Origin: Neopestalotiopsis rosae
Taxonomy: Eukaryota; Ascomycota; Sordariomycetes; Amphisphaeriales; Sporocadaceae
Reading direction: 5' to 3'
DNA length: 64,000 nucleotides
Assembly: GCA_023078685.1 (NCBI GenBank)
Contig: JALGAS010000007.1
Coordinates: 2,294,001 to 2,358,000, forward strand
Shown here: positions 48,601 to 57,986 of the stretch, one piece after another
How positions within the stretch are numbered: the stretch's first letter is position 1
How the letters are laid out: each line of letters starts with the position of its first letter
The notes under the pieces: model-generated
Told to the model about the DNA's origin: nothing
Database searches by the model: none
What the model saw: only the letters and a program-made list of their open reading frames with translations
Translations under genes and position numbers: made by a program

Positions 48601-49034
48601 TACGCAAGAACATCAAAACCAAGCGACCAAGCGACAAACTCGACTTCAAGAAACTCGGAGCATTCATAATCGAGAAGAAGATCTCGGATGTCAATTACCG
48701 TCTCAAGTTACCAAAAACTATGAGAAACCACCGAACCTTCCATATCTCATTGCTAGAGCCAGCACCAAAGAACGCTAAAGTCGACGAAACGCTAGAAACA
48801 GAACCCGATCAGCAAGAATACGTCGTTGAGGAAATCATCGACCATAAGAAAGTCGGACGGGGATACCAATTCCACGTTAAATGGAAAGACTACCCACCTG
48901 AGGAAAACACTTGGGAACCTAGGAAGCATGTTGAGGGCTGCGCCGCTCTTGACCAGTATCTCCGGTCTCAACAAGAGGACCAAGATCTACAAAATCACTT
49001 CCGAAACCAAGTGAAGACCAATCCACCTCGTTAG
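45660..49034 (+). CDS. pol: chromoviral Pol polyprotein (PR-RT-RH-IN-chromodomain)
   Basis: Single intact frame of 1124 aa. Domains in order: aspartic protease with ALVDTGAQG (Asp10); reverse transcriptase with TALDLPNAY and catalytic VVYLDDILIYS (Tyr341-Asp344); RNase H with FEVETDASDYAMGG and VYTDHKNL; the GPY/F-type integrase with its zinc-binding HHCC region (HESPTSGHQGVFKTTKR to ECDLCNKAK) and catalytic Asp762, Asp828 and Glu864, a D-D-35-E arrangement; and a C-terminal chromodomain (YVVEEIIDHK, FHVKWKDYPPEENTWEP). Nothing catalytic is missing. The frame begins at its own ATG rather than fused to Gag. The last 116 bp overlap the antisense gene. Confidence 0.95.
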   Translation: MNQEIRALVDTGAQGIFISPRIVNKLKVPWKWKKTPYTLNTVDGQPISYGDGIVDMETAHIQVYIQDHKEELTCDITEITDYDVVLGITWLKESCPRVNWKTGQFQWDLPGIESAPEESLKNKPSSDPETLGFYLMTKHVKPKLDTVVPEEYQEFSDLFSGVLKTGLPKHTRYDHEIPLQEGKEPHFMPTYPVKPQHEEALKEYLNDMTQKGWITESTSPAGYPILFVPKKSKDGKPKWRPCIDYRKLNDITIKNRYPLPLIKDLRDKLHGAKWFTALDLPNAYGLIRIKEGEEWKTAFRCKYGHFEYKVMPFGLTNAPASFQNMINDVLREYLDKFVVVYLDDILIYSKDLEEHKQHVKIVLQKLQDANLLVNPEKSEFHKKEVTFVGYVVSPGEVKMEPSKIAAVRDWPTPKTVTEVRSFLGLVNFYRMFIRNLGGIAAPLTHLTKKDVPFIWTTKEQETFEQIKEAITDEPVMRMADPEREFEVETDASDYAMGGQLTQKDDNGKPHPVAFYSKKFTKEQLNYQIHDKELMAIIEAFKEWRHYLSGTNYKVQVYTDHKNLASFTTSKELNKRQIRWAEFLADFNFEISYRRGTENGRADALSRRPDHYQDTPKEAHTLFTMEENGKLVPTMNLYATMSITNHNSWTERMTKCPDPDDNLVGRHDPSQQHYNGKIKIKEPLLQELIKDYHESPTSGHQGVFKTTKRIQQHFDYPQLRKHVSNIIKECDLCNKAKSARHKQYGQLQPIPPPDRAWKSIALDFIVKLPLSREPLTGVFYDSILVFTERLTKYAYFLPYKEASNAEELAYTFLRTIASRHGLPDEIISDRDKLFTSNFWKSLISQLGCNHKLSTAFHPQTDGQTERANQVLEEYLRCYVNHQQDNWVTLLPLAEFAYNSAVREPTGMSPFYANYGFEPDITKEPIRGKGLAPHAIQRVDQLKHLQAQLQKDLIMAQSKTKERHDRKKIEGPIFAEGDKVYLLRKNIKTKRPSDKLDFKKLGAFIIEKKISDVNYRLKLPKTMRNHRTFHISLLEPAPKNAKVDETLETEPDQQEYVVEEIIDHKKVGRGYQFHVKWKDYPPEENTWEPRKHVEGCAALDQYLRSQQEDQDLQNHFRNQVKTNPPR

Positions 49035-49530
49035 AAACCCCCATAGACTGAAGGTCCTCCACCACGAAGTGCTCGTGGCTATCCAAGGCAGGCAACAGAC
49101 CATCCTCCTTGTCCAGCTCCTCCATTCCTCGCTGGAACAACTCGGACCCCTTCGCCTTCGCACGAGCACGGATCTTTCGGATACGAGATAACCGACCAGC
49201 AGCAGCGGCTAAAGAAGACTGAAGTTCTGCCATCTTCTCGTGAAGAGCCAGCAGATCATCACTAGCTTCCTCTTCCTCCTTCTCCAACTTCTGTTGCTGA
49301 TCCAACACCTTTCGGAGAGAAGACGCTACCAGAACACCATCGCACTTCCGAGTCGGATGACGGATGCACTCCAGACATCGATTCGACCTTTCCTCCGACA
49401 TGACGCAAGTCGTCTTATTTTTCCAGCAAGGCGTGCAAGGCATATCGGCAGCACGACCGTTCTTTTTCACAAATTCCAAAAGGTTTAAGCGCTCGAGTGT
49501 TTTACGAGCAGGGACTGAAGGATCTGACAT
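48919..49530 (-). CDS. antisense zinc-cluster protein of the chromovirus
   Basis: 203 aa frame on the strand opposite pol, between pol and the 3' LTR. Its ATG is at 49530 and its C-terminal coding overlaps the end of pol by 116 bp. Cysteines 32, 35, 42, 52, 55, 63 follow CX2CX6CX9CX2CX7C, within the Zn2Cys6 consensus. Flanking basic residues are fewer than in classical activators. Residues about 76-130 look like a coiled coil (VLDQQQKLEKEEEEASDDLL, then a Leu/Ala-rich stretch) followed by RIRKIRARAKAKG and an acidic tail. There is no fungal_trans domain. Function unknown; it might bind element or host DNA, or RNA. The RIPped relative keeps the same gene footprint, arguing that it is real coding sequence. 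Confidence 0.7.
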   Translation of the reverse strand: MSDPSVPARKTLERLNLLEFVKKNGRAADMPCTPCWKNKTTCVMSEERSNRCLECIRHPTRKCDGVLVASSLRKVLDQQQKLEKEEEEASDDLLALHEKMAELQSSLAAAAGRLSRIRKIRARAKAKGSELFQRGMEELDKEDGLLPALDSHEHFVVEDLQSMGVSNEVDWSSLGFGSDFVDLGPLVETGDTGQERRSPQHAS

Positions 49531-49651
49531 GATGAGCACCCATCACAAGGAAAGCAAGAAGGGAAGGATATGGAAGGGAACTTAAGGGACACGGCACAGA
49601 TGGGGACGCGACCTACTTATGCGGCCTAAGTCTTTCGAGGACAAAAGACAT

Positions 49652-49661
49652 GGAGAAGGGA
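49652..49661 (+). promoter_or_regulatory. polypurine tract
   Basis: GGAGAAGGGA ends five bases before the 3' LTR (49667), the expected place for plus-strand priming; the RIPped relative has AAAAAAGGGAG at the same place. Confidence 0.75.
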
Positions 49662-49666
49662 GCTGA

Positions 49667-50178
49667 TGTTACGAACATGCACCCTTGCAGAAGGACAAAC
49701 AACTGTGTTGGCGCTTAAGAAGGTATGCTGCGGGGCAGTGACCACGGCCCTGGCCAAAAGACCCAGCCACCCCCGCCAGCTGTCAACAAGTGTTGACAGG
49801 ATCATGGCCTTGGCAATGATCCATTGGCATGGATCACAAGGATCATTGTGATCCATAAGATCCAAGAACAAAGGGGATCATACTTGTTGGTATGATCCAA
49901 GCAAACATCAGTGAGGGAATGAATGGATATATTAGGGAGGGATTTCCTACGGTTACATAGACAGTCATTACCTCAGTGATCAATCTAAGCATCTATCTTA
50001 CCCATAGGTGAAGCATTCAATACGCTTTGACGACTACACTTGTGAATCATTTCAGGACCACCATCTTCAGTTACTCATTGCTCAGTTCAGTATCTTGGCT
50101 AGCGTTCCCTGTTAGCATAAACCCCCAACACCTCTTATACTCAGGTTTATTCTAGAAACCCGTAGTATAGTCGTTACA
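49667..50178 (+). repeat. 3' LTR, 512 bp
   Basis: Copy of 44405-44916, offset 5262 bp, with no mismatch seen by eye. Confidence 0.95.
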
Positions 50179-50857
50179 TTAAGGTATATAGCCTATAATG
50201 CAGTATAATGCAGTATACTGCTTATAATCGGCTATTATAACGCGTTTCCGAAACTTAAAAGTTAACCTTTTAGCCGTTATGTGGCTGTAACGGGTAAGGT
50301 TAACCGTTTCGGGCGTGGTTTATAGTTTTTCGATTATAAAGTCCGGTATCTAGGTATGGTATTATACCGGACCGGGCTCATAACCTGTTTTAAGGTCTGA
50401 TTGGGTAATTATATACCTTAGGCACAGGGAAGCGTTTAATTATAGGATTCGTAGAATCGTTTGGTATAGGCTGAAAAACGTGGTTTTATTGAAGCTTAAG
50501 GATAGAAAGAAAGTAAACTAATTATAGGTAGAATAACTCCCTTTTATACCTATAAAACCAACCAATAAGAATATTTTGGAATATATTATTAATTAAGTTG
50601 ATTTATAATTAAGTTAATTAATAATACGGTTGATTTATAATTAAGGAAAGTGGTGGAATATTATAGAAGGTATTTGGGTGGGGCTACCCTATAGTGTTGC
50701 TACCGCAATGGCTATTATTTAGTGGGGCTTTACCGAACGTTAAAGATATCGTTAATAACCGATATTTTTATAGCCTTTATAGCTATTATAACGATTTATA
50801 TATCGTTATAATGCTAATTTTATGCACTATTCGATGCTGTATAACATCCGTGCAATA
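50179..50857. other. unexplained less-mutated segment between two elements
   Basis: AT-rich, but retains ATG, TGG and CA dinucleotides that are nearly absent just to the right, so it is not heavily RIPped. Contains AGTATAATGCAGTATACTGC repeats near 50210 and two GTTGATTTATAATTAAG copies near 50598 and 50630. It replaces the first part of the LTR that should precede 50858. No coding frame. Confidence 0.45.
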
Positions 50858-51073
50858 ATTATTATTTTAATAATTAATTTAAGCATTTATTTTATTTATA
50901 AATAAAGCATTTAATATACTTTAACGATTATATTTATAAATTTTTTTAAAATTATTTTAATTATTTTTTGCTTAATATAATTATTTTTTTAGCTAGCGCA
51001 TTTTATTAGCATAAACTTATTTAAATTTATATTTTAGGTTTATTTAAAAAACCCGACCGTATAATTCGTTATA
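50858..51073 (+). repeat. RIPped 5' LTR, truncated to its last 216 bp
   Basis: Aligns without gaps to the last 216 bases of the intact LTR (44701-44916), for example TTTAAGCATTTATTTTATTTA against TCTAAGCATCTATC; ends CGTTATA where the intact LTR has CGTTACA. Confidence 0.8.
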
Positions 51074-51139
51074 TTTTAATTATTTTTATTTAAATACGTT
51101 ATTTAAATTAAATTATTAAGCAATATTTTATATAAAAAT

Positions 51140-53500
51140 AATAGCATTTTTTACCGTTAATAATATATCGGCCTCCGCAAAAAGAACCGAATTTTTTAAA
51201 ATAATTAAAGAGCTATAAATTAAAATCGATAAGCTTTAAAACGATAATATATAGCTTAGCGCCTAAATTATTAATATTTAGGGAGGAGGCCACGGAGGGT
51301 ATAAGCTCTTTTTTCTTTAGTTATATAACGGGAAAAATAAAGGTATTTAAGGATTTCTTATTTAATCCCGCGCCTATTTACGCTTTTATAATAGGATTAT
51401 TATTAGCGAATTAAATAAAATCTTATATATCGCCGGATTTTTAAAAAAGGACGCATTCGATTAATTCGAGCCCACTATAAAGGATTACCTTAATTATAAT
51501 AGCAAAAAGCAAAACGCGGATATTAAAAAAATATTTGCCAGCTACGACGAATTCGAACGATAATTTAAAGCAACGTTCGGTAACTTTAATAAAATACGCA
51601 CGGCAAAACGACGATTTATATAATTAAAATAATAAGGATTAACCGCTAAATACGCATTAAAATTTAAGCAAATCGCCTTTAAAACCGAATAAAGCGACGA
51701 TAATATTTTTATAATATTTTTTTATACGGGATTGCGAGAAAATATAAAAAATAAAATCGCGAAAAACGATAAACCTAACGATTTCGATTAATACGTCGAG
51801 AAAATTATTAAAATTAATAACCGCTTATATAAAAAAAAATTTAAAAAAAAAGGGTTTAGCTATAAGGGTAATATTATATAAATTAAACCCCGAGCTAATA
51901 TAAAAAAACCCTTTAATAACCGTAATAATAATTATAATAATAATAATCGTAATATTAATTAAGCAAATAAAACTTTATACGGAATTTATAGCGAATTAAT
52001 AAATTTAAACGCGATTTAACGAAAAAATAAATTTAAAATTAAATATTATAATTATAACCGGATAGGATATTATGCTAATAAATATTAATAACCTAAAAAG
52101 CTTAAATTTAAACCCGTGCCTAAAAGAAAAAAGTAATTTAATAATGCTAAAGCTAAGCGAAAAAAATATTTTACGATTTACTCTCCTAAACGGCGTATTT
52201 TGACGACGGCTATCGTACGCATAAATCTAGTAAAAACGGGAATAAATAATATTTTTAAAAGCCACGAATCCTAATAATTATACGATTAGGAAAAAATATT
52301 TATATCGGATTAAAAGGATAATTTATAAATAGCGATAATAATATTATTAATAGCGCTTTAAAAAATAAAACCTATTATTAAATAAAATACGCCGAGTAAT
52401 AATAAAGCCAGGAGTTATTAGAAAATAATAGCTTTTCGGAAGAAACGCTAAATAAAAGCTTAAAAAAAAAGGCGTTTTAGTAACCTAAAAACGCTATTAC
52501 GGAAGCCGGAAAACGGGAATTTATTTTCCGCCTATTATAAAAATATATCCCTAATAAATTTTATAGCATTTTTTAAAACGGATAGCCCCGAATTTACGCT
52601 AACGTTACCGTTATAGCCGTCGAGCTATAGGCGATTAAAGAATAGCTAGCAAAAATCCTTTTAGGGGAAATTAAAACCCTTTATATAAAAAAGATATTAG
52701 GAGCTATTTTTAAAAATAATAAATTCTTTTATAAAAATTATATATAGCACGATATTATCGCATAATACGGCTATATCGACCCCGGATATATAAAGCATTT
52801 TTATAAAAAAATTAGAAATTAAATATTTCCCTTACGTATAAAATAAGCCGTTATTAATAACCCTTATTAGGCAAACGATACGAGAATAATAAAAATAAGC
52901 TATCGCGACGAATAAGGATTTATTATATTTATTTTGCATTTTAAAACCTAAAAATAATATTTAGGCAAAAAAAAACGATTATAAAACGCTTATATGCTAA
53001 ACGAATGCGTAGCATACGCAATAGAAAAAGCCACGGTATAGCGATATATTAAAAAATACCGTATAGCGGGAAAAATTACGATTATCGCTATATAAAAACG
53101 AAACTAAAGCGCGGAAGCCTTAATATAAAAAACCGAAAAAAGCAATTAACCCCTAAATTATTTTATTATTTCGATACCCCGACTAATTATCGAAATAAAA
53201 AAAACCACGGGAAATATTAATATACCACTTTTGGGAAAACCCTATTTTAAATATAAAGGAATTTAAAAGGAACCCTCGATTAAAGAAAAAATAACGGATA
53301 ACGAATTTTACCGCTAGAAAAGAAACGAAAACCGCGCCTAACGAAATAAGCGGATTTTCGACGACGCCGCTAAAAAACGCGCAAATTATAAAATTAATAA
53401 AAGCCTAAGAAAAAACCTAAATTATTCTTAAAAAAATAAAAGCGGTTTACCCTAAAAATATTTATTTGCGCTATTAAAAGCGATAATAAATTATATAATT
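51140..53500 (+). pseudogene. RIPped gag with zinc-knuckle footprint
   Basis: Conceptual plus-strand translation near 52041-52086 keeps the spacing of a CX2CX4HX4C retroviral zinc knuckle around the residues NRIG and ANK, but all three cysteines and the histidine now read as tyrosine, the outcome expected from TGT/TGC to TAT/TAC and CAC/CAT to TAC/TAT changes. A capsid-like region precedes it (51300-51900). Boundaries are approximate. Confidence 0.6.
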
Positions 53501-53529
53501 ATTTAATTATAAAAATACGAATCGCAGGA

Positions 53530-56500
53530 TAACGCATATAAGCCCTAATCGATATAAAAGCTTAAAGAAATTTTATTTTACCGGAAATCGTTAACGATTT
53601 CGATATATTAAAAGAGATAAAAAAAACGCTTTACGCATTTAATACCGTCGATAGGAGCCTTATATTATATAACGGAGGAATAATTAATCGGGAGATTGCG
53701 TATATTTAGATTTTTATCCAGGATTATTATAAAGGATTTACGTGCGATATCGCGGGAATTACGGATTACGATTTAATCTTAAGGATACCCTAATTACGGG
53801 TAAATAATCCTAAAATAAATTAGAAAATAGGCTAATTTTAATAAAATATATTAGGAAAAAAGCTAGCCTTTAAAGAAAATTTAGCGAATAAACTTTTAAA
53901 TAGCCTTAAAATATTTGGATTTTATTTAATAATTAAAGATATTAAGCCGAATACTAATAAAATAATATTTAAAAAATATAAAAAATTTAGCGATTTATTT
54001 AATAAAAAATTAAAAATAGGAATATTAAAGCATATACGATACGATTATAAAATACCTTTTAAAAAAGGAAAAAAACCTTATTATATACTAATTCGCTTTA
54101 TATAGCCTTAATATAAAATAATATTTAGGAAATATATCGACGATATATTAAAAAAAAGGTGGATTATTAAAAGCCGATTACCCGCCGGATACCTTATTTT
54201 TTTCGTGCCGAAAAAAGGAAAAAATAAAAAACCAAAAAAATAAAGACCTTATATCGATTACCGCAAATTTAACGATATTACGATAAAAAATCGTTATTTA
54301 TTTCCGTTAATAAGCACGTTACGCGATAAATTGCACGGTACCTAATAGTTTACGGCTTTAAATTTGCTAAACGCGTATAATTTTATTAGGATTAAAGCAA
54401 AAAACGAATAAAAAATAGGCTTTCGCTGCGAATTCGGATATTATAAATATAGGGTGATGCTATTCGGGCTTATTAACGCATTAGCTAATTTTTAAAATAT
54501 AATTAACGACGTTTTTATGGAATTTCTCGATAAATTCGTCGTCGTTTATTTAAACGATATTTTAATTTATTCTAAAGATTTAGAAAAATATAAAAAATAC
54601 GTAAAAAAGGTATTATGGAAGCTTTAGGATGCTAAATTATTAATTAATCCGGAAAAAAGCGAATTTTATCGCAAGTAAATTATTTTTATAAGATACGTAA
54701 TATTCCTAAAAAAAATTAGGATAAAAGACTCTAAAATTTTAATAATTAAAAATTAGCCTATCCCGAAAATAATTAAAGAAATTAAATCCTTTTTAGGATT
54801 CGTAAATTTTTACCGAATATTTATTAAAGGATTCGGAGGTATCGCAGCACCCCTAACGTATTTAATAAAAAAGGATATATTATTTAATTAAATTATTAAA
54901 AAATAAGAAGCTTTTAAAAATATTAAAAAACGAATTATAAACGAACCCGTTATACGCATAATAAACCTAAATAGAGAATTTAAAATCGAAATAAATGCCT
55001 TAGATTATGCTATAAGCGGATAATTTAATTAACGAAATAATAAAAAAAATTATATTTTATAGCTTTTTATTTTAAAAAATTTATTAAGGAATAATTTAAT
55101 TATTAAATTTACGATAAAAAGCTAATAGTAATTATTAGGTTAAAATTTATATTAATTATAAAAATCTAGCCTTATTTATTATTAATAAAGAATTTAATAA
55201 ACGATAAATCCGATAAGCAGAATTTTTAATTTAATAAACGATAAATCCGATAAGCAGAATTTTTAATAGATTTTAATTTCGAAATTAGCTACCGAAAAAA
55301 ATCTAAAAATAAACGAGCCGACGCATTTAATCGCCGGCCGGATTATTATTAGGAAGTGCCTAAAAAAGCATATACCCTTTTTATTAAAGGAGAAAACGGG
55401 AATTTAATTTTTACGATAACCCTTTACGCTATAATTAAAATTATTAATAAAAATAATTAAATAAATCGAATTATTAATAAAAACCCTATATCGCCGTTAT
55501 TTTACGGAAAATTTAAAATACCGGAAGAATTCCGTAACGAATTTATTACGGATTTTTATATTATGCTAGCTATTAGATATTAGGGCATTTTTAAAATAAC
55601 TAATCGGATCCGACGGTATTTCGATTGCGCAAACCTTAAAAAAAGGATTACCGATATTATTAAAAAGTGCGATTTATATAATAAAGCTAAAGCCGCTAAA
55701 TATAAATAATATAAAAAATTATAATTTATATTACCGCTAGATAAAGCATAAAAATTTATTGCTTTAAATTTTATTATAAAATTATTATTATCGAAAAAAC
55801 CCTTAATTAGAGTGCTTTACGATAGTATTTTAATATTTATAAAGCGATTTATTAAATATGCTTATTTTTTTTTATATAAGGAAGCTAATAATGCAAAAAA
55901 TTTAATTTATATATTCCTCCGAAAAATAGCTAATAAATACGGATTATTAAACGAAATTATTTTAAACCGAAATAAGCTATTTATATTAAAATTCTAAAAA
56001 TCGCTTATAAATTAGCTCGGATGCAATTATAAGCTATTTACGGCTTATTATCCGCAAATAAACGGATAAATAAAACGAATAAATTAAGTATTTAAAAAAT
56101 ATTTACGATATTACGTTAATTATTAATAAAATAATTAGGTTATATTATTGCTATTTATGCAATTCGCATATAATAGCGTAATACGAGAATTTATAAAAAT
56201 ATTATTATTTTACGCTAATTACGGCTATAAACCAAATATTATAAAAGAACCTTTAAAAGGAAAGGAATTAGCATTATATATAATTAAATACGTAAAATAG
56301 CTTAAAAAGCTGCAAAAAAAATTTTAATAAAATTTTATTATTATGCAAAATAAAATTAAAAAATATTATAATAAAAAGAAAATTAAGGGACTAATTTTTG
56401 CGGAAGGAGATAAAATTTACCTTTTACGCAAAAATATTAAAATAAAATAATTAAGCGATAAATTCGATTTTAAAAAACTCGGAGTATTTATAATCGAGAA

Positions 56501-56800
56501 AAAGATTTCGGATATTAATTATCGATTTAAATTACTAAAAATTATAAAAAATTACCGAATTTTTTATATTTTATTATTAAAATTAGCACTAAAAAACGCT
56601 AAAATCGACGAAACGCTAAAAATAAAATTAAATTAGCAAAAATATATTATCGAAAAAATTATCGATTATAAAAAAATCGGACGAGGATACCGATTCTACG
56701 TTAAATAAAAAAAATACGCATTTAAAAAAAATATTTAAAAATTTAGGAAGCATATTAAGGGCTGCGCCGCTTTTAATTAATATTTTTAAATAATAATTAA
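53530..56800 (+). pseudogene. RIPped pol
   Basis: Co-linear with the intact pol: protease region at about 53545, RT catalytic region near 54540-54570 (VVYLNDILIYS-like, with Asp to Asn), integrase including an open fragment 55812-55997 (LYDSILIFIKRFIKYAYFF), and chromodomain region at 56640-56800. Interrupted by many TAA/TAG codons. Confidence 0.75.
55193..55266. repeat. identical 2 x 37 bp tandem duplication inside RIPped pol
   Basis: Units 55193-55229 and 55230-55266, each containing AAACGATAAATCCGATAAGC, show no difference. Because both copies are already AT-converted in the same way, duplication must post-date RIP. Confidence 0.85.
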
Positions 56801-56824
56801 AAATTAAGGCTTTTAAAAATATTT

Positions 56825-57321
56825 TCGAATTTAACGGAGGATTAATCAATAATATTAACCGCACCCGTAAATTATGCAAAATTCGCCGCTTTAAATTTTA
56901 TGCGATTTAAATTATTTAAATCGGAAGCTTTTTTCCGCATTATTTCCAAATTACGCTAACGAGCTATCGCTTTTTATTTATATCAACGGATTAAGCGGGA
57001 TAACGTTTTTATTATTTATTATTAAAAATTTAATAATTCCGATTTAGCTAACGATTTAATATTTTCTAAATAATAATATTTTGCAAAAATTATAATAAGA
57101 GAAATAATAGGCGCTTTTATATTATTATAAAATTCCCTAATAGCATTATACTATTAATACGTTTTAATATCCTTTAGCGTAACGTATAAAAAATTCTTAA
57201 CGAAATAACGAAAATACGGCATAATTTCGAAGCTTAATTTATTAAAAATAAATTAATAATATACGCGACGGGTAAAAAAAAAATTATCGAATAAAGCTTT
57301 TCGTTTATTCGATTTTAATAT
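56825..57321 (-). pseudogene. RIPped antisense zinc-cluster gene
   Basis: The minus-strand translation starting at the codon aligned with the intact antisense ATG reads KSNKRKALFDNFFFTRR, then MPYFRYFVKNFLY and later NAIREFYNN. Tyrosines stand at the spacing Y-X2-Y-X6-Y-X8-Y-X2-Y-X6-Y, the Zn2Cys6 pattern with every Cys changed to Tyr, and the two residues between the fourth and fifth positions are stops (TAA TAG) as expected from Gln codons. Downstream, IMRKKASDLNNLNRIKFKAA suggests a helical tail. This is a footprint of a formerly coding antisense gene. Confidence 0.6.
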
Positions 57322-57459
57322 AATAAATATATATTATTATTAAAGCAAAAAAAGGGAAATAAGGGGAAATTAAAAATGTATTATAAAAGCGGGCACCCGC
57401 GATTTATTTATACGACCGAATAATCTTTTAAAAATAAAAAATATAAAAAAGGGAGCTAA

Positions 57460-57986
57460 TATTACGAATATATACCTTTACTAATAAATAACGAATATTA
57501 GCGCTTAAAAAATATAAACCCAAAAAATTATAGCGGAATAAAAAGGAATAGGATTATTAAACGGAAGATTACGTAATAGGATATTACGTAATTCGCCGGA
57601 AGCGTTTAAAAATAATTAGTAGAATTTATTAAGCACTATTAATTATTAACGAGCACTATTAATTATTAACGAGCACTATTAATTATTAATTAATTTAGGT
57701 AATTAGGGCAAATATTAATAAAGGAATAAATAAATATATTAGGGACGGATTTCTTATAATTATATAAATAATTATTATTTTAATAATTAATTTAAGCATT
57801 TATTTTATTTATAAGTAAAGCATTTAATACGCTTTAACGATTATACTTATAAATCCCTTTAAAATTATTTTAATTATTTTTTATTTAATATAATTATCTT
57901 TTTAGCTAGCGCATCCTATTAGCATAAACCTATTTAAATTTATATTCCAGGTTTATTTAAAAAACCCGACCGTATAATTCGTCACA
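57460..57986 (+). repeat. RIPped 3' LTR
   Basis: Begins TATTACGAATATATACC after GGGAGCTAA, parallel to TGTTACGAACATGCACC after GGGAGCTGA in the intact copy; ends CGTCACA. It contains three 20 bp tandem units of GAGCACTATTAATTATTAAC (57631-57690) with no counterpart in the intact LTR. Confidence 0.75.

Larger units (their letters stand above)
44405..50178 (+). mobile_element. Ty3/Gypsy chromovirus, un-RIPped, gag-deleted
   Basis: 5774 bp LTR retrotransposon of normal base composition inside RIPped DNA. Order: 5' LTR, primer-binding site, short gag remnant, long pol (protease, RT, RNase H, integrase, chromodomain), antisense zinc-cluster gene, polypurine tract, 3' LTR. The LTRs (TGTTACG...CGTTACA) appear identical by eye over 512 bp, so insertion is recent. 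No target-site duplication is visible (CATAT on the left, TTAAG on the right), which may mean inter-element recombination or a rearranged border. Compared with the RIPped relative downstream, about 1.5 kb of gag is missing, so this copy would need Gag in trans. The chromodomain explains targeting to heterochromatin. Confidence 0.95.
50858..57986 (+). mobile_element. RIP-mutated chromovirus, relative of the intact copy
   Basis: Same orientation and order as the intact element but heavily AT-converted: 5'-truncated LTR (50858-51073), gag (about 51140-53500), pol (about 53530-56800), antisense zinc-cluster gene (56825-57321), 3' LTR (57460-57986). Short conserved blocks such as ATACGAGCCCTGG (intact) against ATAAGCCCTAATC (relic) make the alignment clear. 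It contains the gag region that the intact copy lacks. Numerous stops; no product possible. Confidence 0.85.

Noticed and set aside
44400..50183. Target-site duplication of the intact chromovirus
   Set aside because: Flanking pentamers CATAT and TTAAG do not match, and shifting the LTR ends by two bases does not help.
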